From NCBI GenBank assembly GCA_030532385.1, contig JAUNLG010000008.1, positions 23,643 to 87,642 of the forward strand: 64,000 bases of DNA, in the 5' to 3' direction. This DNA is from Anaerococcus sp. (GTDB taxonomy: Bacteria > Bacillota > Clostridia > Tissierellales > Peptoniphilaceae). A program made the translations under genes and the position numbers. Positions 16,637 to 25,629 of the stretch are shown here, piece after piece. Each line of letters opens with the position of its first letter. Within the stretch, counting starts at the first letter, position 1. A model generated the notes under the pieces. That model was not told where the DNA came from. It searched no databases and saw only the letters and a list, made by a program, of their open reading frames with translations.

Positions 16637-18784
16637 ATGGAAGATTTAAAAAATAAAAGATCAGAACAAGTTAATAACTTTGATATTTCTATAATATCAG
16701 ACCCCCATGTACTTGCCCCAAAGCTAATGGGAGATAGCGAAAATTTTCGTAAAGAACTTAAGATAGAAAGAAAGCTTGTGGTAGAAAGTGAGGGCTTATT
16801 TAAAAAGGCCCTAGACCTAGTAGATAAGGCAGGGTCAACAAGCTTGATTCTTCCAGGAGATTTAGTTAAAGAGGGAGAATATGAATCCCACAAGCTTGTT
16901 AGCAACTATCTTAGTAAGTGGAAGCAGAAGGATCCTAAGAGAAATATCTTTCTTATACCAGGTAACCATGATATAAATAACCACAGGGCCTATGATTATA
17001 AGAAGGATATGCCTAGTAGAAATATTAGCCCTGGAGAATTCTTTAAGCTTTATGATTTTATTTATGAAGATGATTCGATCATGGAATTTTATAAGGATAG
17101 TCCTTACTTTAAGACCTATCTAGAAGAGATAAATAAGACCTACCAGAGGAAATACCAATACTCCTACTATGGCCATGGGTATTTTTCTTATCTAGCTAGG
17201 ATAAAAAAAGACTATAGGCTTGATAATGGTCTGAGTATAATCATGCTTGATACTGCAATCTATTCTGCTGACAAAGAGGAAAACCATAGGGATGGTAGGG
17301 AGAATATTGCAGGGTCTGTAAGCTTAAGCCAGATGAAGTGGCTAGTTGAAAAAATAGATGAGGCCAAAAAGAGAAAAGACATGATAATGGTTGTAGCCCA
17401 CCATGCTTTCTTGCCGAACTTTAGAAACCAAGATTTAGTCCTTTCCCCTTTTTTAATTAAAGAATGGAAGGATAAGTTTAATGATCCTGATCCAAGGATA
17501 GATGACAAAAGTCCAATAGAAGTTTTGGCTGACAATGGAGTCAAATTTCTATTTACAGGCCACCTTCATGAAAATGGCACCGCTAAATATAAGTCAGAAA
17601 ATGGATCTATAATCTATGATATTCAGACAGGATCTACTATAACCTACCCACTACCTATAAGACACTTGGCTATAGAAAATAAAAGCTTGACCAATAAGGG
17701 TTTTGAAGTTTTTGTAAAAACAGAATTAATCAATGACTTCTCTTTCAAAGACCAGTTTGGCCAAAGCCATTATATAGACAATGCCATGGTCTATACCATG
17801 CAAAACCAGCTAAGCCTTAAGGAAGTCATAGATAATTATATAAAAATCCAAGCCAACAATCCTCTTTTAGCAAACTTTAACTATAAAGAGGCTATTATTG
17901 ATATTATAAACTCAAAATTTGATGAAAATATCCCCTATGAGGGCTATATGAACCAGGTAGTCTTTCCAAAAATCGCCAAACACTTTCCCCTATCAAGAAA
18001 GTTTATCGGCAGAATCTACCTATCAAATTACAACAATGACTATGAAATAAGGATTAGGGCCCTGGCCAATACCTTTTTTATTAAGGCAGAAAATATAGAA
18101 GCTGCCATAGATATTATCCTAGACCAGGCAGAAGAGATCTTAAGCCCAGACTTTGTTATAGAAAAAATGATTAAAATAAGTGAGAAAATTTGGTCCATGC
18201 CCATCGATAAGGACCATTCCTTCTATGACTTTGCCAACTATATCTACCAATATAGGTCAACAGATGGTGAGAAAAGGCCTCTTTATGTAGAAAAAATGAT
18301 CGATAATATCAATAATCCAGACTATAATATTATCGATATTTTAATAGACTATGCAGGAGAAGAGATAGATGAATACTTTGACCTTATAACAGACTCCATC
18401 CTTCTTAAGAAAAATGGATCAAAGCAAAAGTTCTTTAGAGACCTAATTCAAATTAAAGGTCTACCTGGCAATCTCTTTTACTCCTACTTTATAAGAAAAG
18501 TTACAAGCCTAAGAGACCTTCTCGATTTCTTCTCAAGGTTTATTACAAGAAAACCAGAGATTAGGGGAGTAGACCTTGCCAAGAGGATAGTCCATTCCAG
18601 AGCAGTTAGAATGGCAAAGATGAATATTTCTGATAAAATGTTTGGACAAAAGTCCCTAAGAAAATTTCTCCTAGGCCTTATAGGAGAGATAAATGACGAT
18701 ATGTCTACGATATATCAAAACGCCAACCTAAATGAACTTGACCATTACTTTAATTATGTAGAATATGACCAATACCAAGAATGA
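16637..18784 (+). CDS. Calcineurin-like metallophosphoesterase with long C-terminal extension
   Basis: The N-terminal 350 residues form a metallophosphoesterase domain with all metal motifs: ISDPHV (about 20), LPGDLV (about 74), PGNHDIN (about 112), VVAHHAF (about 256) and FTGHLHENG (about 305). The remaining 360 residues form a charged, mostly helical region with no motif I recognise. There is no signal peptide, so it should be cytoplasmic, although related proteins act on cell-surface or nucleotide substrates. The substrate is unknown. The first 15 residues precede the domain and are charged. The start is the only one that keeps the first motif, yet it lacks a Shine-Dalgarno site. It is monocistronic, with a terminator 2 bases downstream. 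Confidence 0.85.
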   Translation: MEDLKNKRSEQVNNFDISIISDPHVLAPKLMGDSENFRKELKIERKLVVESEGLFKKALDLVDKAGSTSLILPGDLVKEGEYESHKLVSNYLSKWKQKDPKRNIFLIPGNHDINNHRAYDYKKDMPSRNISPGEFFKLYDFIYEDDSIMEFYKDSPYFKTYLEEINKTYQRKYQYSYYGHGYFSYLARIKKDYRLDNGLSIIMLDTAIYSADKEENHRDGRENIAGSVSLSQMKWLVEKIDEAKKRKDMIMVVAHHAFLPNFRNQDLVLSPFLIKEWKDKFNDPDPRIDDKSPIEVLADNGVKFLFTGHLHENGTAKYKSENGSIIYDIQTGSTITYPLPIRHLAIENKSLTNKGFEVFVKTELINDFSFKDQFGQSHYIDNAMVYTMQNQLSLKEVIDNYIKIQANNPLLANFNYKEAIIDIINSKFDENIPYEGYMNQVVFPKIAKHFPLSRKFIGRIYLSNYNNDYEIRIRALANTFFIKAENIEAAIDIILDQAEEILSPDFVIEKMIKISEKIWSMPIDKDHSFYDFANYIYQYRSTDGEKRPLYVEKMIDNINNPDYNIIDILIDYAGEEIDEYFDLITDSILLKKNGSKQKFFRDLIQIKGLPGNLFYSYFIRKVTSLRDLLDFFSRFITRKPEIRGVDLAKRIVHSRAVRMAKMNISDKMFGQKSLRKFLLGLIGEINDDMSTIYQNANLNELDHYFNYVEYDQYQE

Positions 18785-18785
18785 C

Positions 18786-18818
18786 AAAACCCCCTCTTTT
18801 TAACAAGAGAGGGTTTTT
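18786..18818 (+). terminator. Terminator of the metallophosphoesterase gene
   Basis: AAAACCCCCTCTT (18786-18798) pairs with AAGAGAGGGTTTT (18805-18817) with one mismatch, followed by T residues. It may also serve the leftward DUF1846 gene from the other side. Confidence 0.85.
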
Positions 18819-18877
18819 AACTTGAAATATCCTAGTATTAATTAAATTTTCCTTAAAACTTAGCTAGCTTAACCTAG

Positions 18878-20353
18878 CTAATATTCATAATCATCATTAA
18901 AACTTACCGGATCTTGGGTAAAATTGATTCCAAGCTTTCTAAGCATGGACCTTTGAGAATCATCCAGGATAACTGTTGAGTGGGCATCTAGGTCTTTTAG
19001 CTTATGGATTTGTCCCATAGCCATGTGGGTTAAGGGATTAGTCGTAGCAGAAATGGATAAGGCTATTAGCATTTCATTTACTGATAGGGAAGTTTCCTCT
19101 TCTCCCAAGGACTTAGTCTTAAGCTTAGAGACTGGTTCTATTATATGGGGAGATATAAGAAGAATCTGATCATCTAGTTTTCCTAGCTTTTTTAGGGCAT
19201 TTAGTATACAAGCAGATGAGGCTGATAGGAGGTTTGAGTGCTTGCCTGTGATGATCTCTCCATTTTCTAGTCTTATAGCAAAGGCTTCTCTTTTTTCTTT
19301 CTTAGCCTTTTTTCTAGCTTCTACTGCCACTAGCCTATCTAAGGGTGAGATTTCAAGCTGGCTCATAAGCATTTCAATCTTTTCTACCGTGCTTAGGCTA
19401 TCCTTGGCAAACCTTACATCTACCAGGGTATTATAATATCTCCTAATTACTTCTTCCTTGCTGGCTTTTTTTGCAGCCTCTTCATCCTTAATGCAAAAAC
19501 CTACCATATTAACCCCCATATCTGTAGGCGATTTGTAAGGGCAAGTCCCCATAATTTTTTCAAGCATTTTTTTAAGGATTGGATAAGCTTCCACATCCCT
19601 ATTATAATTTACCGAAAGCTCTCCATAGGCCTCAAGGTGGTAAGGATCTATCATATTTACATCATCAAGGTTGGCCGTTGCTGCCTCATAGGCCATATTT
19701 ACAGGGTGTTTGAGAGGAAGGTTCCAAATTGGAAAGGTCTCAAACTTAGCATAACCTGCATTTATTCCAGCCTCATGGTCAAGGTACATTTGAGATAAGC
19801 ACGTTGCCATCTTACCAGATCCAGGTCCTGGACCTGTCACAACCACAAGGGGTCTTTGGGTTTTTAATCTTTCATTTTGTCCAAATCCTTCTTTTGATAT
19901 TATGTGGTCAATATTATTTGGATATCCCTTGATGTCATAGGTTTTGTGGGATTTTATATTTAAGTTATCTAGATACTTTATATATTTAATGGCCTTAGGT
20001 TGGTCATCAAACTGGGTTATGATAATCCCTCCTACGAAAAAGCCAAATTTTTCCAAGGCATCTTTTAGTCTTAGAGTTTCCATATCATAGGAGGTTTCAT
20101 TATCCATCCTCATCTTGCCATTTTCTATATCATTGGCATTTATTGTGATCAATATTTCAGTTTTATCCTTGATGTTTTTAAGCATCCTAAGCTTTGAATC
20201 TGGCAAAAATCCTGGTAGGACCCTAGATGCGTGACCATCATCAAAAAGCTTGCCTCCAAACTCCAAATATAGCTTGTCAAAATGACTAATTCTTTCTAAG
20301 ATCTTTTCAGACTGTAAGCTTATATACTTATCATTGTCAAAAGCTTCTTTCAC
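18878..20353 (-). CDS. DUF1846 domain-containing protein
   Basis: A 491-residue cytoplasmic protein matching the DUF1846 family over its full length: FDNDKYISLQSEKILERIS at the start, LYLEFGGKLFDDGHASRVLPGF near residue 30, and a nucleotide-binding-like VVVTGPGPGSGKMATCLSQM near residue 172. Structures of this family show a Rossmann-like fold, but the reaction is not established. The start is a GTG at 20353 with GGGGAGG six bases upstream; it immediately follows the stop of the MalY-type gene, so the two are translationally coupled. Both are leftward and end before the hairpin at 18786-18818. Confidence 0.88.
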   Translation of the reverse strand: MKEAFDNDKYISLQSEKILERISHFDKLYLEFGGKLFDDGHASRVLPGFLPDSKLRMLKNIKDKTEILITINANDIENGKMRMDNETSYDMETLRLKDALEKFGFFVGGIIITQFDDQPKAIKYIKYLDNLNIKSHKTYDIKGYPNNIDHIISKEGFGQNERLKTQRPLVVVTGPGPGSGKMATCLSQMYLDHEAGINAGYAKFETFPIWNLPLKHPVNMAYEAATANLDDVNMIDPYHLEAYGELSVNYNRDVEAYPILKKMLEKIMGTCPYKSPTDMGVNMVGFCIKDEEAAKKASKEEVIRRYYNTLVDVRFAKDSLSTVEKIEMLMSQLEISPLDRLVAVEARKKAKKEKREAFAIRLENGEIITGKHSNLLSASSACILNALKKLGKLDDQILLISPHIIEPVSKLKTKSLGEEETSLSVNEMLIALSISATTNPLTHMAMGQIHKLKDLDAHSTVILDDSQRSMLRKLGINFTQDPVSFNDDYEY

Positions 20354-21553
20354 TTATTCCTCCCCATCTTTTTTAAGATCTTTAAGGGCCTTATCCAATC
20401 TTTCCATACTTTCAACTATGACTTTTTTTGGAGCTGCAAGGTTGATTCTTTCAAATCCTTCTCCTCCCTTGCCGAAAATATATCCTTCATCTAAAAATAG
20501 GCTGGCTTTATTGATCATAAAGTCTTCAAGGTCATCTTTACCTAGGCCAAGTGCCCTAAAATCAACCCAAAGAAGATAGGTTCCTTCTAAGTCAAAGACC
20601 TTAATTTCTGGATAATTCTTTTCAAAAAAGTCTTTGATATAAGCCCTATTCTCATCTATAAGGCCTATGCACTCATCTAACCAATCCCTTAGGTCATTAT
20701 ATACAATTTCTCCCGCCTTAAAACCTAGGGCTGAGTTTACCCTGTGGGATGTTTCCAAAAGTCCTTCGTTAAACCTTTCTCTTAGCTTCTCATTTTTGAT
20801 TATAATATTTGATACTCCAAGACCTGCTAGGTTAAAAGATTTAGTTGGAGCTGTCATTGTAATTGTCCTATCGGCAAGTTGATCACTTATGGTCTGAAAA
20901 ACTGTGTGGTTAAAGCCTGGCATTATAAGGTCAAAGTGGATTTCATCTGATAAAAGATAAAGGTCATTTTCTATAATAATTTGGCCAAGCCTTTGAAGTT
21001 CATCTTTTCTCCAAACCCTACCTACTGGATTGTGGGGTGAGCAGAAAAGTAGGACCTTGTTTTTTTCTTCTTTAGCTAATTTTTCAAACAGGTCAAAGTC
21101 TATCTCATAAGTATTATCTTTTTCAATGAGTGGACATTCGACAAGGTCTCTTCCCTGCCTATTAATGGCATTAAAGAAAGGATAATAGACTGGTGGCATG
21201 ATTATAACCCCATCTTTCCTATCAGTTAAGACCCTTATGGCATTAAAGATTGCAGGAACTACCCCACCGGTATTAACTATCCATTCCTTCTTTATATCAA
21301 AGTCATGCCTTTCTTTCATAAAGTTGATTACCGCCTCAAAGTAGGGTCTCCTTGGTAGGGTATAGCCTAGGATAGTCTCATCTAAATATTCCTTTAATCC
21401 ATCGATTAAATTATCTGGGTGGACAAATTCCATATCTGCTACAGATAGGGGCACAACTTTTGGATCTACATCTCTTTTTTTATGGATCATATCTAACCAC
21501 TTAGCTGAACCAAGTTTTGACCTGTCTTTGTAATTTTCAAAATCGTATTTCAT
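20354..21553 (-). CDS. MalY/PatB-type PLP-dependent aminotransferase or C-S lyase
   Basis: A fold type I PLP enzyme of 399 residues. The Schiff-base lysine is in TAPTKSFNLAGLG (about residue 234) and the Asp/Tyr cofactor contacts in LLSDEIHFDLI; CSPHNPVGRVW is the usual substrate-loop motif. The opening DRSKLGSAKWLDM and SVADMEFVHP is typical of the PatB/MalY branch, whose members act as cystathionine beta-lyases and release H2S, pyruvate and ammonia from cysteine-type substrates. The real substrate cannot be told from the sequence. It is followed without a gap by the DUF1846 gene. Confidence 0.87.
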   Translation of the reverse strand: MKYDFENYKDRSKLGSAKWLDMIHKKRDVDPKVVPLSVADMEFVHPDNLIDGLKEYLDETILGYTLPRRPYFEAVINFMKERHDFDIKKEWIVNTGGVVPAIFNAIRVLTDRKDGVIIMPPVYYPFFNAINRQGRDLVECPLIEKDNTYEIDFDLFEKLAKEEKNKVLLFCSPHNPVGRVWRKDELQRLGQIIIENDLYLLSDEIHFDLIMPGFNHTVFQTISDQLADRTITMTAPTKSFNLAGLGVSNIIIKNEKLRERFNEGLLETSHRVNSALGFKAGEIVYNDLRDWLDECIGLIDENRAYIKDFFEKNYPEIKVFDLEGTYLLWVDFRALGLGKDDLEDFMINKASLFLDEGYIFGKGGEGFERINLAAPKKVIVESMERLDKALKDLKKDGEE

Positions 21554-21605
21554 AAAAATATCCTTTGTTAATAAAAATAGAGGGTCTTATCCTCCATGCC
21601 AACAC

Positions 21606-22745
21606 TTATTTTTCTAAGATTTCAGTATCTTCTACCTCTTGCCAGCCATCTGTCCTATATTCCTTGCCTTCTTGGTCAATTAGGAATCCTTCTGCCCCAT
21701 TTTCTTCTAAAACCTTTAGTCCATCTTCATAATCTATTATAAATAGGTAGGTTGATAGGGTATCTGCAAGGGCAATTGAATCTGTGCTAACTGATACAGA
21801 CTTCCATTTTTCTGAAGGATAATTGGTTGCTGGATCGATTATGTGGTGGTAGTTTTTACCATCTACTGTAAAGTACCTTTGATAGTCACCACTTGTTACT
21901 ACAGAAGTATCTTTTATATCGATAGCTGATGAATATGGCTTATCTTCTTGGTCTAAGAATGGATTTACTATGGCTATCTTCCAGGTCCCATCTTCATTAT
22001 TTGGATTTTCGCCAATTATTACATCATCTCCACCCACAGATAAAATACCTCTTTTAAATCCTTGGTCTTTTAAGGTTTTTGCAATCCTCTCAGTTGCAAA
22101 TCCCTTGCCAACCGCCCCTATATCAAGCTTTACATCAGGATCTTTGATAAATACTGTCATATTTTCATGGTCTACTTCAATAGCATCAATGTCTACATGC
22201 TTACTAGCTTCTTCTAACTCTTTATCAGTTGGAATGCTTGCATTATCAGGATTTTTACTAGCCATTTGCCTATATTCATGCCAAATTTCCAAAACCCTAC
22301 CCATGGCAATATTGATCTTACCATCAGTCAATTCATACATTTCTTTTGAATAATCTATAAGGTCAATTATCTCAGGATCTACCTTTACAGGCTCTATTCC
22401 CGCCTTATCATTTATAGTCTTAAAGTTATTGATCCCTTCAAATTCATCATATGAGTTATATAGCTTATGGTATTTTGCAAGCTCATCTTCTAGAATTTTG
22501 CTGATTCTTTCAAAGTCCTTGCCATCATCTGTATAGGTCATAAGGGTAGTTACTGTATCAAAATACTCGTAATAAGTTTTATCAAACTTTTCTATAACCT
22601 TGGTTTCTTCTTTACTTTGTGAAATATCTTCAACTTCATCTATACTTTTTATTTCACTAGGATCTTTCTTACTCTCACTTTCCTTAGCACACGAGCTTAA
22701 AGCTAAAACAAGGGCTAAAGGATAAATCATCTTTCTTACTCTCAT
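21606..22745 (-). CDS. apbE: FAD:protein FMN transferase (ApbE), lipoprotein
   Basis: Transfers FMN from FAD to a Thr in target flavoproteins outside the membrane; RnfG and RnfD, encoded 35 kb away, are typical targets. The 379 residues begin with a lipoprotein signal (ALVLALSSC, Cys at 19), then an acidic linker, then the ApbE domain: FDTVTTLMTY near residue 65, KLDIGAVGKGFATERI near 206, SGDYQRYF and HHIIDPATNYP (metal-binding region), and DSIALADTLST. The start overlaps the upstream UPF0158-like gene by four bases. There is no rnf or other flavoprotein gene beside it. Confidence 0.92.
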   Translation of the reverse strand: MRVRKMIYPLALVLALSSCAKESESKKDPSEIKSIDEVEDISQSKEETKVIEKFDKTYYEYFDTVTTLMTYTDDGKDFERISKILEDELAKYHKLYNSYDEFEGINNFKTINDKAGIEPVKVDPEIIDLIDYSKEMYELTDGKINIAMGRVLEIWHEYRQMASKNPDNASIPTDKELEEASKHVDIDAIEVDHENMTVFIKDPDVKLDIGAVGKGFATERIAKTLKDQGFKRGILSVGGDDVIIGENPNNEDGTWKIAIVNPFLDQEDKPYSSAIDIKDTSVVTSGDYQRYFTVDGKNYHHIIDPATNYPSEKWKSVSVSTDSIALADTLSTYLFIIDYEDGLKVLEENGAEGFLIDQEGKEYRTDGWQEVEDTEILEK

Positions 22746-23209
22746 AACTTATTTATATTTATAATCTCCATGTCCTTATTAATTGGGATCTCTTCATCCA
22801 TGGCCCAAGTTAGTAATATGTTTGCTGAAGCCTTTTTCCTAAATTCATTCCATTCATAGTCAAGTCCAAGTTCATAGACCTTATCTATGAATTCTTCACT
22901 AGGTGATATCCCCTCATAAGAATCTACAAAATTGTCCCTATTTTGCCTATCAAGCCTAGATATAAAGGCTGCCCTGAGTTTTTGCTCATCAAGCTCATCT
23001 CTGGTTGGCAATAGGACATAATTTTCTACATCAGAATCAATGTCAATATAATTTGATTCTATATCTTCCTTGCTTACAACTTCTCTATTTATCCTAATAA
23101 AATCTAGTGACTCAGTGTTAAGCCACATGTTTTTAAGATAAGAATCTTCATCTACCAGGGTCCATTTTTCAACTAACCATGATAGATTAATCGGTTTTCT
23201 ATCTCTCAT
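22742..23209 (-). CDS. UPF0158-like protein of unknown function
   Basis: A 155-residue acidic soluble protein. I matched it by eye to the UPF0158 family: it opens with LSWLVEKW and a YLKNMWLNTESL segment (the family has Y-L-N-x-x-T-G), continues with YVLLPTRDELDEQKLRAAFI, and ends with YEWNEFRKKASANILLTWA (family W-x-x-F-R-x-x-A-x-x-x-A-x-x-W). No catalytic motif is apparent. It overlaps glgB by 11 bases upstream and apbE by 4 bases downstream, so it is co-translated with both. A link to flavin transfer or glycogen is not supported beyond position. Confidence 0.55.
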   Translation of the reverse strand: MRDRKPINLSWLVEKWTLVDEDSYLKNMWLNTESLDFIRINREVVSKEDIESNYIDIDSDVENYVLLPTRDELDEQKLRAAFISRLDRQNRDNFVDSYEGISPSEEFIDKVYELGLDYEWNEFRKKASANILLTWAMDEEIPINKDMEIININKL

Positions 23210-25010
23210 AAGTATTAATCCTTAGTACTAGAGCTTCATACTCCCAAAGCTCTATAACCAAATCTTCTCCCTTCTTTATAGTTATTTCTCTCTTACTATC
23301 CCTAGAACCTCCATAGGTTTCCCCTAGAGAATTTAATACTTCTTTAAATCTTATATCTTCATCAAAACTTATATGATAACTTGGCTTATAGGTGTTTGTC
23401 ATATTTAAAATAACTAGAAATCTTTCATCACCACTGATTCTTTCATAGGCAAAGACTGATCCTAAGTTATCATCTACAACCCTCCACTTAAATCCATCTT
23501 TCATATAATCTTTTTCATAAAAGGCCTTATTTTCTTTATACAATAAATTTAGGTCTTTTATATATCTGTTGAAATCATCATGGACTGGAAACTTTAGTAT
23601 ATCCCAATTTATAGATTCATTCTCATTCCATTCATCAAAACTTGCTATATCATTGCCCATAAAGTTTAGCTTCTTTCCAGGATGGGTCATTTGGTAAGTA
23701 TATAGAAGTTTTAATTGTTTAAATCTTTCCTCATAAAAGCCATTCATCTTATTGATCATAGGCTTTTTAAGGTGGACTACCTCATCATGACTTAAAGGCA
23801 AAATAAATCTTTCATTGTAAAAATAATACATAGAAAAATTTATGTATTTTTGGTAATCAATCCTATTAAAAGAATCTATCTTAAAATATCTTAGGGTATC
23901 ATTCATCCACCCTAAATCCCACTTATAATCAAATCCAAGGCCTCCCTCACCAACAGGGTCTGTTACCTTAGGAAAATCAGATGAATCTTCAGCAATAACC
24001 ATCACATCTGGATAGGATCTTTCTAGCAAGTTATTTAGATCTTTTATAAAATTTATATTATCCATATTAAGTCCACGATTCTTATTGCCATTGTAATGGA
24101 TCATATAGGATACTGCATCAACCCTTATCCCATCAAAGTGAAATTCTTCAACCCAGTAGGTAAAAACTGACTTCATAAAACTTCTGACATGACCCTTGGA
24201 ATAATCAAAATTATTAGACCCCCACTCAGAATACTTTAGGTCCATATACTTTGACTCATACATACTAGTTCCATCAAAGTGGTCTAGGCCAAAATAGTCC
24301 CCAGCAAAATGAACTGCTACCATATCAAGGATTACTCCAATATTATTTTGATGGAGGAGGTCTACAAATTTCTTTAGGTCATTTGGACTTCCATACCTGG
24401 TTGATGTTGCAAAAAATCCACTTGATTGATAGCCCCATGATGGATAGTAGGGATGTTCTGTAATAGGCATAAGTTCAACATGGGTATAATTCATCTTCTT
24501 AACATAGGCAATAAGCCTATCAACTATATCAAGAAAATTAACCTTATCAGTTAGCCTTAACCAAGAACCTATATGGATTTCATAGATATTCATTGGCCTA
24601 TCAAAGTTTTTATTCCTTTTACTTAGAAATTCTTGATCAGCAAATTCATAGGCTTGGTCAACAATTTGACTGGCAAAATCACCTTCATGGTTCATAGACC
24701 TTGCAAAAGGATCTGCCTTTTCTACAAAATTCCCATCCTTGCCAATCACATACTTATAATATTGGCCAAGGGATGCCTTAAGTTTTATAAAAAAATATCC
24801 ATACTTGGTATTTTTGCTCATCCTTATCCCCTGCCAGGCTGAAAAGTCCCCTTTAATATAAACTTCATCAGCCTTAGGAGCATAAACCCTAAAAGTATAT
24901 AGGCCATCATCTTCCTTTATGGGCCCAAAAATTTCATGGCCCTTATTAGATGATCCATTTATATAATCTTCTATTTTTTCATAATCGCTTTCACTTATCC
25001 TAACTTTCAT
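23199..25010 (-). CDS. glgB: 1,4-alpha-glucan branching enzyme
   Basis: Introduces alpha-1,6 branches into glycogen-type glucans. The 603 residues comprise an N-terminal CBM48 domain (YTFRVYAPKADEVYIKGDF, about 33-52), the GH13 barrel and a C-terminal beta domain. The catalytic Asp lies in GIRVDAVSYM (298) and the acid/base Glu in VIAEDSSD (341); LPLSHDEVVH carries the third carboxylate. HVELMPITEHP and WGYQSSGFFA are typical of branching enzymes. It is shorter than E. coli GlgB, lacking its extra N-terminal domain. No glgA, glgC or glgP is in the window. It overlaps udk by 11 bases. Confidence 0.94.
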   Translation of the reverse strand: MKVRISESDYEKIEDYINGSSNKGHEIFGPIKEDDGLYTFRVYAPKADEVYIKGDFSAWQGIRMSKNTKYGYFFIKLKASLGQYYKYVIGKDGNFVEKADPFARSMNHEGDFASQIVDQAYEFADQEFLSKRNKNFDRPMNIYEIHIGSWLRLTDKVNFLDIVDRLIAYVKKMNYTHVELMPITEHPYYPSWGYQSSGFFATSTRYGSPNDLKKFVDLLHQNNIGVILDMVAVHFAGDYFGLDHFDGTSMYESKYMDLKYSEWGSNNFDYSKGHVRSFMKSVFTYWVEEFHFDGIRVDAVSYMIHYNGNKNRGLNMDNINFIKDLNNLLERSYPDVMVIAEDSSDFPKVTDPVGEGGLGFDYKWDLGWMNDTLRYFKIDSFNRIDYQKYINFSMYYFYNERFILPLSHDEVVHLKKPMINKMNGFYEERFKQLKLLYTYQMTHPGKKLNFMGNDIASFDEWNENESINWDILKFPVHDDFNRYIKDLNLLYKENKAFYEKDYMKDGFKWRVVDDNLGSVFAYERISGDERFLVILNMTNTYKPSYHISFDEDIRFKEVLNSLGETYGGSRDSKREITIKKGEDLVIELWEYEALVLRINTYER

Positions 25011-25629
25011 GCTCTTCCCCTATAAGATGGCTAATATGCCTTTTAAGGATTTGGATGCCTTTTAGATTTTTTGCCCCTCTAGGTATTATAATATCTGCAT
25101 ACTTCTTGCTAGGCTCAATATATGTTTCATGCATAGGCTTTACCTGGGATATATATTGGGTAAGGACGGATTCTAGGCTTCTACCACGCTCTTTGGTATC
25201 CCTAAGAATCCTCCTTTGAAGCCTAATGTCACTATCAGCATCGACAAAAACCTTGGTATCTGTAAGATTTCTTATCTTCTCATCATATAAGACAAGGATT
25301 CCCTCAATCAAGATTATTTTTTTAGGAGAAATCCTAATTGTCTTTTTAGACCTAGTATGTTCACTATAATCATAAGTTGGCATATCTATATCTTTGCCCA
25401 TAGAAAGGTCTTTCAAGTCCTTATAGAATAGGTCATTATCAAAAGCACCAGGGTAATCATAGTTTAACTTCTTCCTCTGGTCAAAATCTATATCATCATG
25501 GGCCTTGTAGTAATTATCATGGCCTATAACTACTAGGTCTTCTTTAAAACAATCAGCTACTTCTCTAACTATAGAAGACTTACCACTTGCTGACCCACCA
25601 GCTATGGCCACAATTTTTATTTTGCTCAT
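25000..25629 (-). CDS. udk: Uridine kinase
   Basis: Phosphorylates uridine and cytidine for pyrimidine salvage. The 209-residue length is standard. The P-loop is AIAGGSASGKSSIV near residue 8, followed by GHDNYYKAHDDIDFD and LNYDYPGAFDNDLF (nucleoside-binding segments), KKIILIEGILVLYD (Walker B region) and LQRRILRDTKERGRSLESVL (lid). It starts four bases before the stop of the 2-hydroxyacid dehydrogenase gene and ends inside the glgB start, so the three genes form one operon. Confidence 0.93.
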   Translation of the reverse strand: MSKIKIVAIAGGSASGKSSIVREVADCFKEDLVVIGHDNYYKAHDDIDFDQRKKLNYDYPGAFDNDLFYKDLKDLSMGKDIDMPTYDYSEHTRSKKTIRISPKKIILIEGILVLYDEKIRNLTDTKVFVDADSDIRLQRRILRDTKERGRSLESVLTQYISQVKPMHETYIEPSKKYADIIIPRGAKNLKGIQILKRHISHLIGEEHES

